From a virus: a stretch of DNA of 24,588 nucleotides. Under the pieces are notes generated by a model that was given only the letters and a program-made list of their open reading frames with translations, was not told the DNA's origin and did not search any database. The stretch lies in the IMG/VR virus record IMGVR_UViG_3300020221_000119, positions 1-24,588 of that record. One strand, written 5' to 3'. This document shows, in pieces, positions 6,975 to 13,587 of this stretch. The position numbers and the translations under genes are program-made. Position 1 is the stretch's first letter; each line of letters opens with the position of its first letter.

Positions 6975-7808
6975 TTAAAATTCATCAATAACTTCAAGCA
7001 AATTTTTCAATCGCTTTGAAATCATATAATTCATAAATTTCTGCTTTGACGCAGGGTTTGTTGTTTCATAGATATTTATAATTTCAGTTTTTAGATTCTC
7101 TGGAATAAATGACAAGTCGATCAATTCTCTGTTTCGTTGCCAATTCCGTTCCAAATCTCCTGTTGCAAACACGGGATTGAATTCAGCAAGAAACTTTTTA
7201 GTCACAGGTTTTTGCCGAATACCATCAATGATAAAATTATCACCTGAGAGAATATTTGGAACACCATCATCTTTATCACCAGTAACAATCAGTTCTGCCA
7301 ATTGCTGTAGTGGATTATCAGATTTAATCCACTTTTTCATAGAAGGTGAATATTGTTTTACATTGTCATTATGAAGCTGAATAAAATCTTTATCAGACGA
7401 TAAAATCAAAACCTTTTCAGTTTTCGATAGACTTTTGGTTAGTGTTCCAATAATATCATCAGCTTCTGCCGTATCAATGTGAATTACTTTATATGGTGAA
7501 TGTTCTTTTAGTTCTTCACGAACATTACCCAGCGCATCAAAAATGGAACTCCAATCATGCCCACTTTTTTCTCGATTCTTTTTTCGGGAAGCCTTATATG
7601 GCGGAAAAACATCTCTACGCCAGTATTTACGCCCATCACATGCAATAACAATATTCTTTCCATAATCATCGCGAAACTTACGAATATTGGCTCGAATAGT
7701 ATTAAGAATCATGTGACGAACCAATGATTCATCTACAGCATCTTTTGAGGAACCAATTTGATCCATAAGATTCGCAAGTGCAACTTGATTGTAATCAATG
7801 ATAATAAT
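6975..7808 (-). CDS. rnh: T4-type RNase H (5'-3' flap nuclease), apparent ATT start
   Basis: The protein aligns along its length with T4 RNase H (from memory): VRHMILNTIRANIRKFR, the YWRRD motif, DTAEADDIIG, SSDKDFIQLH, KQYSPSMKKW and GDKDDGV. These include most active-site Asp residues of the FEN-1 family. The first metal-binding Asp lies in IIIIDYNQVALANL, upstream of the first in-frame ATG at 7766. The only in-frame codons before it are ATT/ATC after a TGA, and AAGGAG lies 7 bases before the ATT at 7808. I therefore annotate an ATT start. The alternative is a one-base insertion in the A-run after an out-of-frame ATG at 7815. Role: removal of RNA primers from lagging-strand fragments. Confidence 0.9.
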   Translation of the reverse strand: MIIIDYNQVALANLMDQIGSSKDAVDESLVRHMILNTIRANIRKFRDDYGKNIVIACDGRKYWRRDVFPPYKASRKKNREKSGHDWSSIFDALGNVREELKEHSPYKVIHIDTAEADDIIGTLTKSLSKTEKVLILSSDKDFIQLHNDNVKQYSPSMKKWIKSDNPLQQLAELIVTGDKDDGVPNILSGDNFIIDGIRQKPVTKKFLAEFNPVFATGDLERNWQRNRELIDLSFIPENLKTEIINIYETTNPASKQKFMNYMISKRLKNLLEVIDEF

Positions 7809-7822
7809 TTTTCATCTCCTTA

Positions 7823-8920
7823 TCAGCTTACTCGCAAAATGACAGTATCTGCATTCAGACGACCAGTCAACAAGCTTTCTTTGGTTTTTAGTTTACTCAT
7901 AATGTTGCGCAATGCAACTTTACCCGCGCTTAGAACTTCACCAACAGTTTCAGCAGGTTTCCTAGTGGTCTTACTCACAGACTTGATTTGATTCACACCA
8001 ATCAAAGTGGATCCCTTTATAGAGATACCAGTACCATCTTCTGCGAAATAAACACCAAGTTTCTTGGTTTTCGTATTATATACAAAAACCTGACTTGAAC
8101 CAACAATCTTTGAAGGATCAATTGAAACAATTTTAACGTCTTCAGAAAGAGAAAACTCTTTACAATATTTAACCTTACTAGACAATTGCTCAGGTGTTTT
8201 TTGTTTTGTTTTTCGAGGTTTCCTATTCAATTTAGATTGAGAAACAATTTTGGATGCATCAGACAATACTGCATCACAGAATGCAACCAATTTTTTCATT
8301 TGAATTTTAGAATAGATTCCATAAGCTTCTTGAATATACTCATCATCAGAATCTATAGCATTGGAAAATTCAGCGCGATATTTCTTAAAAACCTCGATAA
8401 TGCGAGGTGTATGAACTTGTTTGGTGTTCAAAGTCACCATCAAGCCCATAGCATCATAGGTAGACTTGCACCCACTCATAATGAAGTCATCCAGACTGCC
8501 TTCCAATTCAGCAGTAATTGCATTCGCTTGATCAGCAATTCGATCTTGAATGTTGGGTTTTTTCTTTTCAACACTCTCACCGATCTCACCAGAATCGCTT
8601 GGCGATGCGCTCAATTCTGAAATATGACTGTCAAACCACTTCTGATTCTTTTCGTCCAGTGACGCACCATTCGACAGAATGCGACACACAAAGCCAAATT
8701 GACGAGGAAGAGAATTAAGAGCACTTACAGAGAACTTAATCTTTTGTTTCGTCAAATAGTCTTTTGCATACTTGGCAGAATCCTTGGAATCCTTGTTATT
8801 GGAATACCAGCTTAATGTGCGACCAAGAGTAAGATTATCCAGAGTTTCACCCTTGAGTTTGGGTTCACCACCAACGATCTTATCAAGTTTATCTTGAGTT
8901 TGCTTAACAATAGTGTTCAT
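7823..8920 (-). CDS. Large conserved hypothetical protein (365 aa)
   Basis: ATG at 8920 follows AGGA with 6-base spacing, inside the end of the upstream gene. The N-terminal third is helical with LTLGRTLSWYSNN. The middle holds QDRIADQANAITAELEGSLDDF and a DEYIQEAYG helix. The C-terminal third is beta-rich: VKIVSIDPSKIVGSSQVFVY, KKLGVYFAEDG, GISIKGSTLIG, and it ends with NADTVILRVS. It resembles hypothetical proteins beside RNase H in some T4-superfamily phages, but I cannot name a family. No catalytic or membrane motif is seen. Its position suggests a role tied to replication (inference). Confidence 0.88.
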   Translation of the reverse strand: MNTIVKQTQDKLDKIVGGEPKLKGETLDNLTLGRTLSWYSNNKDSKDSAKYAKDYLTKQKIKFSVSALNSLPRQFGFVCRILSNGASLDEKNQKWFDSHISELSASPSDSGEIGESVEKKKPNIQDRIADQANAITAELEGSLDDFIMSGCKSTYDAMGLMVTLNTKQVHTPRIIEVFKKYRAEFSNAIDSDDEYIQEAYGIYSKIQMKKLVAFCDAVLSDASKIVSQSKLNRKPRKTKQKTPEQLSSKVKYCKEFSLSEDVKIVSIDPSKIVGSSQVFVYNTKTKKLGVYFAEDGTGISIKGSTLIGVNQIKSVSKTTRKPAETVGEVLSAGKVALRNIMSKLKTKESLLTGRLNADTVILRVS

Positions 8921-8923
8921 TAA

Positions 8924-9238
8924 TTATCCTAAAATTATAACCAAAAAAGCTAACACAAAAATCAAAAAAAACAATTTCCCGCTTCCAGAATTTGAATTGG
9001 AACGGGATTTTTTAGACCTTGATGATCCAAGTGTATATGATTTAGAAATTAGATATCCACCACCAGTCTTGGATGATGTGGTGATTTTTGTTTTCCCATT
9101 TGAACGGGAAGATATTGTTCGACGAGTACCATCACCATACTTGGTTGATTCTGATACTGTATTGCCTGCTGGAGAAAGAGTAATAGTCTTTCTTCTGTTA
9201 TCAGCAGTTTTCCGAGAAGTTCTTTTATATGTCGTCAT
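8924..9238 (-). CDS. Basic Ser/Thr-rich tail-anchored protein (104 aa)
   Basis: Residues 1-84 are almost entirely Ser, Thr, Gly, Lys and Arg with low complexity (for example KRTSRKTADNRRK, TRRTISSRSNGKTK), predicted unstructured or beta-rich. Residues 87-104 are one hydrophobic helix ending ILG, so the protein is probably anchored by its C-terminus with the basic part in the cytoplasm. The basic domain could bind nucleic acid at the membrane (inference). The promoter at 9246-9273 would start transcription at or within one base of the ATG, implying a leaderless message. Confidence 0.8.
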   Translation of the reverse strand: MTTYKRTSRKTADNRRKTITLSPAGNTVSESTKYGDGTRRTISSRSNGKTKITTSSKTGGGYLISKSYTLGSSRSKKSRSNSNSGSGKLFFLIFVLAFLVIILG

Positions 9239-9245
9239 AAGTGTT

Positions 9246-9273
9246 ATTATACACCTTTTTAAGAATTAGTCAA
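9246..9273 (-). promoter_or_regulatory. Sigma70-type promoter, apparently leaderless
   Basis: Minus strand reads TTGACT (9268-9273), 16 bases, TATAAT (9246-9251) preceded by TG. Only seven bases separate the -10 from the ATG at 9238. The -35 overlaps the stop region of the metallopeptidase gene. Confidence 0.75.
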
Positions 9274-9688
9274 GTATTTTCCAGGAGTCCAAAACGGTCT
9301 GCTCGATAGTGTGCGCTTCAACTTCCCAAGGTTGATCTCGGTCAGCGATATCTTCAACTTTTTTCCCTCGCCAATAGCGATGATCCATCGACAATTCGCC
9401 CATCAAATACTGCTTAACATGAACAAATTCATGCGCCAAAGTCAAAAAACGCAGTTTTTCACTCAAATTTGCGTCAATTTCGATCAAATAATCAAGGGAA
9501 GTGAAATCCTCATCAAAATCCAGAGCCTCACAGAATCCGTCAGCACCCAAACCATCGACCAGCTTGATTTTCACATTCAGAGAATCAATAAGCTCACTAT
9601 CAGCAATCAAACGCTTGGCAAACGCTTTGGAAGCGTTTTTTAACGCTTTCCGCTGACTCGTCTCACAGTTGTAAACAGAAATTTTCAT
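9266..9688 (-). CDS. HExxH zinc metallopeptidase-like protein (140 aa)
   Basis: From ATG at 9688 (GGAG 11 bases upstream; a GTG at 9700 directly abuts GGA and is unlikely) the protein begins MKISVYNCETSQRKAL. The zinc-binding motif is in LTLAHEFVHVKQYLMGEL, followed by YWRGKK and PWEVEAHTIE, whose Glu is the likely third ligand. This is the SprT/WLM-like arrangement often found in phages. No signal peptide is visible, so it should act inside the cell. It is transcribed from the promoter at 9712-9740, divergent from the only plus-strand gene. Confidence 0.88.
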   Translation of the reverse strand: MKISVYNCETSQRKALKNASKAFAKRLIADSELIDSLNVKIKLVDGLGADGFCEALDFDEDFTSLDYLIEIDANLSEKLRFLTLAHEFVHVKQYLMGELSMDHRYWRGKKVEDIADRDQPWEVEAHTIEQTVLDSWKILD

Positions 9689-9711
9689 GTATTCGGTCAC
9701 TCCACAAACAC

Positions 9712-9740
9712 ATTATACGATAAATAGAGTATGATTGCAA
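9712..9740 (-). promoter_or_regulatory. Sigma70-type promoter for metallopeptidase
   Basis: Minus strand reads TTGCAA (9735-9740), exactly 17 bases, TATAAT (9712-9717). The start is predicted near 9705, 17 bases ahead of the ATG. TTGCAA is self-complementary and may also serve the divergent gene. Confidence 0.75.
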
Positions 9741-9764
9741 GCATTATTTGCATCATATCATATT
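9735..9764 (+). promoter_or_regulatory. Possible divergent promoter for 9784 gene
   Basis: The same TTGCAA (9735-9740) read on the plus strand is followed after 18 bases by CATATT (9759-9764). This is weaker than its minus-strand partner. It is supported by the gene and strong ribosome site just downstream. Confidence 0.45.
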
Positions 9765-9783
9765 AAAAGATTAGGAGATATAG

Positions 9784-10074
9784 ATGTTCTCAATCCCTCT
9801 TATTTTTGTCATAAATATGATGGCTATACCCATGCAAATGATTCAACCTGTGATTGCGCAGACACCATTAGCCAATAATTTTGTATTAAAAGTTAAAAAA
9901 TATGATGTACCTGGGGAAAAATCAATAGTTATTGTATCAACAAAATGCCCAACAGAATATGTTGGAATTCCAACACCATCATCTAAAGCGTTTCATTATC
10001 TAGTCGATAGTGGAATGTCATGCATTAATAAAACTCAGATATTGCCTATTGAATTACGACAAGCTTGTTCTTAA
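9784..10074 (+). CDS. Putative secreted or periplasmic small protein (96 aa), lone plus-strand gene
   Basis: ATG at 9784 has AGGAG 7 bases upstream. The first 25 residues (MFSIPLIFVINMMAIPMQM..) are hydrophobic and end PVIAQ, a plausible signal-peptidase I site, though no basic residue precedes the core. The mature part of about 70 residues is a small beta-type domain with Cys in STKCPTEY, SGMSCINK and RQACS. This is the only convincing gene on the plus strand. It ends sharing TTAA with the converging gene. Its orientation and own promoter suggest a moron-like cargo gene. Unrecognised. Confidence 0.8.
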   Translation: MFSIPLIFVINMMAIPMQMIQPVIAQTPLANNFVLKVKKYDVPGEKSIVIVSTKCPTEYVGIPTPSSKAFHYLVDSGMSCINKTQILPIELRQACS

Positions 10075-10244
10075 TCTTCTTCTTTAAATTGAAACGAACC
10101 CATAAACAAAACAATTCCCAATAGGGTTTGAATAATATATTGCAGACGGATATTCCATGGATCCATGGAATTGAAGCCGTATATTCCGCTTAGGAATAAA
10201 ATAATTCCTAATAGGAAAAAAACAATAGTTACCTTAATCATCAT
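10071..10244 (-). CDS. Two-helix small membrane protein (57 aa)
   Basis: The frame starts ATGATG at 10244 and reads MMIKVTIVFFLLGIILFLSG, then a polar loop with NSMDPWNIRLQ, then a second hydrophobic helix and the acidic tail FKEED. Two membrane spans in a hairpin are likely. No clear ribosome site is seen. A TTGACA at 10280-10285 lies upstream but has no well-spaced -10. It converges with the plus-strand gene, with the two stops overlapping. Confidence 0.65.
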   Translation of the reverse strand: MMIKVTIVFFLLGIILFLSGIYGFNSMDPWNIRLQYIIQTLLGIVLFMGSFQFKEED

Positions 10245-10292
10245 AGTTGAAATAATATGAATAGGGTTATAAAAAGAAATGTCAATGCGATA

Positions 10293-10472
10293 TCACGCAG
10301 AAGATTCGGATTCTTTTGATTCATTAGATTTCTCCAATAAGTCTTCATTTCCAACATTCTCAGTCTTTTGTGTTTTGTTACCAAAAATTCTCTCCCAGCC
10401 GTCAGCATATTTATCTGGTGTGCCGACTTTGGATTTAATTACATCACCAGTAATATCATTTTTTGATGGCAC
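10293..10472 (-). CDS. Conserved phage protein with KNDITGD motif (59 aa), GTG start
   Basis: From GTG at 10472 the protein reads PSKNDITGDVIKSK after its first residue, continues with DKYADGWERIFGNK and ends in a Ser/Glu-rich disordered tail (KESESSA). The pair 'KNDITGD..K ... IFGxK' is a recognisable signature of small proteins found in many phages. Function is unknown. Its GTG lies in the last bases of the upstream gene, whose end provides TTGAG 8 bases away. No ATG is available in frame, and the motif supports this start. Confidence 0.8.
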   Translation of the reverse strand: MPSKNDITGDVIKSKVGTPDKYADGWERIFGNKTQKTENVGNEDLLEKSNESKESESSA

Positions 10473-10474
10473 AA

Positions 10475-10759
10475 TTAATTCTCAAAGAATTCAGCGTCAA
10501 TATAAAATCTAATTATGGAATCCCACCTAAAGGATCGCCACTCTTGCAAATCCACATCAAAAACGGCTTGAACGCTATCATTTTTCACAGGTGCTTTTCG
10601 CTCTGTTTTTCGCTCATATGGAATAACCAAACTCTCAAGCAAAGTGCCATTTAGCAATCGCTCACTACCATCAGCTTTTTTAAATGAAATATGAACAACA
10701 CCTCGATGAAGTGCAGCAATCAAATCATTTTTAGTTTCAAAATCAATAAACTCTGTCAC
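10475..10759 (-). CDS. WYL_2 (SH3-like beta-barrel) family protein (94 aa), GTG start
   Basis: The protein contains VVHISFKKADGSERLLNGTL followed by DVDLQEWRSFRWDSIIRF. This is the pattern of the WYL_2/Sm-like SH3 family (former DUF2693) common in T4-like phages: 'V.FtKkDGteR..k.TL ... W.l....WRsFRwdsi'. The GTG at 10759 has GGAG 7 bases upstream and is the only suitable start. WYL-like barrels bind nucleic acid or nucleotides in other contexts, so a regulatory role is possible (inference). Confidence 0.85.
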   Translation of the reverse strand: MTEFIDFETKNDLIAALHRGVVHISFKKADGSERLLNGTLLESLVIPYERKTERKAPVKNDSVQAVFDVDLQEWRSFRWDSIIRFYIDAEFFEN

Positions 10760-10771
10760 AATAATTCTCCG

Positions 10772-10984
10772 TCATTTTAGTTTTTTAATTTCAGTTTCAG
10801 TAAACTCAGAAACATTTCCAACAGAATCTGTTTTTAGAATCTTACCAATACAGATCCAATCTTCCAAAGACATCTTATATTCAGTTACTGACTCCAAAAA
10901 CAATTTAGCTTCTCGCAGTGTTTTGAATTTCTTGGAACCACTAAAATTAATTAAATTGGGCTTAGCCAAAAACATAGTTTTCAT
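10772..10984 (-). CDS. Small hypothetical protein (70 aa)
   Basis: ATG at 10984 has GGAG 5 bases upstream and is clearly preferred over an upstream in-frame start at 11029 inside the previous gene. The protein begins MKTMFLAKPNLINFSGSKKF and contains FKTLREAKLFLES, a pattern like the 'tl.eAk.fl' helix of several small phage proteins, then a KMSLEDWICIGKIL strand-rich end. Function unknown. Confidence 0.78.
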   Translation of the reverse strand: MKTMFLAKPNLINFSGSKKFKTLREAKLFLESVTEYKMSLEDWICIGKILKTDSVGNVSEFTETEIKKLK

Positions 10985-11004
10985 TAGTACTCCATTATAA
11001 AGTT

Positions 11005-11211
11005 TTAAGATGCGCTTTTGGCGCGCCATTCAATATTTGAATGAAAATAATCAGATTCAGCACATCCCCATTCAAACAACGGACCCTTGTCAGCTTCAAA
11101 AGTGACTTGAACAAATTCATTATGTTTGCGAGAACGCCAAGCTGTGGCAGCTTTTTGTGACGCACAAACCTTCTGAATTGCTTTGGTTGCTTTGCTATAG
11201 ACATACCACAT
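11005..11211 (-). CDS. Small conserved T4-superfamily-like protein (68 aa)
   Basis: ATG at 11211 has GAGGG 7 bases upstream. The protein reads MWYVYSKATKAIQKVCASQK, then AATAWRSRKHNEF, and ends with ESDYFHSNIEWRAK. This compact layout (short strand pair, basic helix, 'D..YF..NIE..') resembles small proteins repeated in T4-like phage genomes (recalled). It is the first gene behind the promoter at 11240-11268. The frame at 10995-11228 over the same bases is a shadow. Confidence 0.8.
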   Translation of the reverse strand: MWYVYSKATKAIQKVCASQKAATAWRSRKHNEFVQVTFEADKGPLFEWGCAESDYFHSNIEWRAKSAS

Positions 11212-11239
11212 GATTTACCCTCATTCACGATACAATACG

Positions 11240-11268
11240 ATTATATCAAATCTCCAAGATTATGTCAA
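11240..11268 (-). promoter_or_regulatory. Strong sigma70-type promoter inside ligase 3' end
   Basis: Minus strand reads TTGACA (11263-11268), 17 bases, TATAAT (11240-11245). The -35 overlaps the end of the DNA ligase gene. Transcription should start near 11233, 22 bases before the ATG at 11211. Confidence 0.85.
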
Positions 11269-12528
11269 CTCACCAAACTCATTAGCCTTGCTTTTTTCAG
11301 CATCACGAAATCTTATAGCTCTAGGCAAGTATAATGAGGGTTTCTTATCAGTTTTAGATTTAATGATCTGATTATATTGAACCTCTAAAATACGATTAAT
11401 TGTATTTTCGGCGGTTAAGTTATTTCTATCATCATCACTAAAACCAGAACCAACAGAAACTTCTAATATTCCGTCTTCCGTTTGACAAATCAAATTACCT
11501 AATCTTCCAGCATTTCTGCCAGTTCCTTCTTCCCATCGAACAACGCGCAAATCAGCAGTATTCTCTGCCTTCATTTTACATAAATTCTTGGATCGTTTAC
11601 CTTCCCATTTACCATTTAAGTTTTTGAGAATAATACCCTCTTCACCATTTTCAAGGGCTTTTGTAAATTCTAATTGCGCAGATTCAATATCATCAACAAT
11701 AATGGAATGTACTAATCTAAACTTATTTTGGGAGATATTAAATCTTTCTTGAAGTTCTCGAAATCTAGAACCGTAATCTCGATCAGATATAATATCCCAC
11801 GCCGTAAAAGTAATTGTGGAAGCTTCTTCAATACTAATTGTACCACTAATTGCTTTATTTAGGATGCCATTTGATTTTTGACGGTTCATAATCTTGTCGT
11901 TATCAAAACAAACAAGCTCCCCATCCCAAGTCTCACCATCAAGCATCATGGCTTGCGCCACATGATCTAGCGCACCCAAAGTCTCAATGAGTTTACCAGC
12001 TCGGGAAAACGCTGTAATAGCGTCACCAGTTCGGGTGATGTGGCACCGGATCCCATCCATCTTAGTCTGACAAATAGCCGGAAATTTAATGTTGGAGATT
12101 CTATTATCAGCTAACATGACTTTAAACTCTGGAATCAAACCTTTCCAGATTTTATTTACGGTAGCTTCACTAACACCACATCGCAAATCTCTTTTAATAA
12201 TGCGCTCAAGTACAATCGCATCATCGGATGATAATTTATTGAGTATAAGAGTTAATTGAGCAATTGCAGCATTACCAGTTACATCTCTGTTCATTATTGG
12301 ATGTAATTGATTAAGCCCTTCATCCAATGACAATACCTCATCTATTTTTTCATAGTGAGGTATTTGTTTAATCCAAAAATTGAAATTGGGATTTAAAGCA
12401 TATTCAAAGATTCTTTTCAATAAAGGATTATTGAATTCTCTTTTAAGAATAGATTCTTTAAAAAGACGAGAATTATCACTTGAAATTTCATTTAGAATTT
12501 CAAGTGATTTAATTAATTGATCACTCAC
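11260..12528 (-). CDS. 30: ATP-dependent DNA ligase, T4 gp30-like (422 aa), GTG start
   Basis: This enzyme seals DNA nicks in replication and repair. The N-terminal 150 residues are helical, with RDLRCGVSEATVNKIW as in T4 gp30. The adenylation site is Lys156 in CQTKMDGIRCHI. It is followed by FSRAGK (motif Ia), LDGETWDGELVC (motif III), FTAWDII (motif IIIa), EEGIILKNLNGKW (motif IV) and KMKAENTADLRVV (motif V). The OB domain follows with GRLGNLICQTEDG and VSVGSGFSDDDR. The length of 422 is shorter than T4 (487). The GTG at 12528 overlaps the upstream gene by 8 bases with GGA 8 bases ahead; no nearby ATG exists. Confidence 0.96.
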   Translation of the reverse strand: MSDQLIKSLEILNEISSDNSRLFKESILKREFNNPLLKRIFEYALNPNFNFWIKQIPHYEKIDEVLSLDEGLNQLHPIMNRDVTGNAAIAQLTLILNKLSSDDAIVLERIIKRDLRCGVSEATVNKIWKGLIPEFKVMLADNRISNIKFPAICQTKMDGIRCHITRTGDAITAFSRAGKLIETLGALDHVAQAMMLDGETWDGELVCFDNDKIMNRQKSNGILNKAISGTISIEEASTITFTAWDIISDRDYGSRFRELQERFNISQNKFRLVHSIIVDDIESAQLEFTKALENGEEGIILKNLNGKWEGKRSKNLCKMKAENTADLRVVRWEEGTGRNAGRLGNLICQTEDGILEVSVGSGFSDDDRNNLTAENTINRILEVQYNQIIKSKTDKKPSLYLPRAIRFRDAEKSKANEFGELT

Positions 12529-12757
12529 TAACTACATCCAATTGAATTGGAATTTCTTCCCAAATACCAGAAATGCCAAGATATTTTCCACCAGTTCTGG
12601 TGTATTCAAGAGCATCTAAGGCTTTTTGAGTTGCAGCATTAAACTTGTACGAAGTGCCAACACCATCTCTAATCTCATATGCTAGTGCGTAAAAACTAAC
12701 AGAACCAGATTGGATCAGAAATTTTTGTTTTTTAGAAAAGCGTTCCATCTTAATCAT
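12521..12757 (-). CDS. Small hypothetical protein (78 aa)
   Basis: ATG at 12757 follows AGGA with 8-base spacing; a second ATG at 12748 is too far from that site. The protein opens MIKMERFSKKQKFLIQSGS, then has a strand-rich middle (YALAYEIRDGVGTSYKFN), a helix AATQKALDALEYTRTGG and a C-terminal YLGISGIWEEIPI strand. It precedes the ligase and overlaps it by 8 bases. Not recognised. Confidence 0.8.
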   Translation of the reverse strand: MIKMERFSKKQKFLIQSGSVSFYALAYEIRDGVGTSYKFNAATQKALDALEYTRTGGKYLGISGIWEEIPIQLDVVSE

Positions 12758-12798
12758 ATTTAGTTTCCTAACATGAAACAGAATAAAATATCAGGTCG

Positions 12799-13086
12799 TT
12801 ACTTCACACCAGAAACAAATTCAGCAAAGACTTTCGATTCGATATCGCGAATCCAAGAAATACCATCATCAACTTCGCCAGTCAAATCAGACAACGACAA
12901 TGCAGCTTTAAATGCACATTCCTTATCTGTATAAACGGGACTTTTATTATAAAATTGATAAACAACCGATGGATCAAGAATGAATTTACCATCAGAATCG
13001 AATTCAGAATACATATTGGTGATATCACCAACGAAAATTCGATATTCACCTACTGTGGAAAGAATATAGATCCCTTTATATTTCAT
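12799..13086 (-). CDS. Conserved phage hypothetical protein (95 aa)
   Basis: The ATG at 13086 overlaps the stop of the upstream gene in an ATGA-type junction. The protein begins MKYKGIYILSTVGEYRIF, with a GDITNMYSEFDSDGKFILDP stretch, and then a helical second half KECAFKAALSLSDLTGEVDDG. This pattern (tyrosine-rich start, 'F.LDP..V..F...PV...ke.A...A..l') is known to me from other phages without function. Probably cytoplasmic. Confidence 0.82.
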   Translation of the reverse strand: MKYKGIYILSTVGEYRIFVGDITNMYSEFDSDGKFILDPSVVYQFYNKSPVYTDKECAFKAALSLSDLTGEVDDGISWIRDIESKVFAEFVSGVK

Positions 13087-13496
13087 TTAACAACCTCATA
13101 AGGTTTATTCCACCGACCAATGTTAACATCAACATACCAACCAACATCAAAATAATCCGACTGAATATCAGAACGATCATGATTACCGTCATTAGCGGCA
13201 GAAAACAATTCAGTCAAAAAGTTCTTAGCGGTACCAGTGAAGTGTTCCTTAAACCAATAGGGATTCACATCAATACTCTTGCTGTTTTTAACACTTTCAA
13301 CAGCACCGGCATAATTGGTGCGATCTGCCAGAGTTTTGGCGTAGTTATCAATAAAATCAATGGCACCACTCTTAATATTAATCACGAGAGTGGAATGATT
13401 CCGAACAGCAATACTAGCTTTAATACCATACTTTGCACAAGCTTTTTTAATGGCGGGAGCCAATTTAGCTTTTTTGGTTTGGTTCATGTAAGCCAC
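13083..13496 (-). CDS. Conserved phage protein with WYVDVNIGRWNKPY motif (137 aa)
   Basis: I chose the GTG at 13496 because GGAG is 7 bases upstream; ATG at 13487 and a GTG/ATG pair at 13517/13514 are less well placed. The protein holds APAIKKACAKYGIKASIAVR, NHSTLVINIKSGAIDF, VNPYWFKEHFTG, GNHDRSDIQSDYFDVGWYV and WNKPYEV. This very characteristic set recurs in phages infecting many hosts, where the function is unknown. It is first behind the promoter at 13529-13557, whose conserved start element lies just upstream. Confidence 0.9.
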   Translation of the reverse strand: MAYMNQTKKAKLAPAIKKACAKYGIKASIAVRNHSTLVINIKSGAIDFIDNYAKTLADRTNYAGAVESVKNSKSIDVNPYWFKEHFTGTAKNFLTELFSAANDGNHDRSDIQSDYFDVGWYVDVNIGRWNKPYEVVK

Positions 13497-13528
13497 AGTT
13501 TTTCTCCAAAGCATCACTCAACAGAAAC

Positions 13529-13557
13529 ATTATATTACAACCGCGCCCAAATGTCAA
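13529..13557 (-). promoter_or_regulatory. Consensus sigma70 promoter cassette with GTTGAGTGA start element
   Basis: Minus strand reads TTGACA (13552-13557), 17 bases, TATAAT (13529-13534), then six bases and GTTGAGTGA (13514-13522) at the predicted start. A GCCATAAAAA box (13561-13570) lies upstream of the -35. Confidence 0.9.
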
Positions 13558-13587
13558 CAGTTTTTATGGCTAAAACGACATCTAAAT

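Noticed and set aside
10280-10285. TTGACA as a promoter for the 10244 gene
   Set aside because: No -10 hexamer at 16-18 bases; the nearest candidate CATATT is about 20 bases away.
10995-11228. Alternative minus-strand 77-codon frame
   Set aside because: Another frame over the 11005-11211 gene, which has the properly spaced ribosome site.
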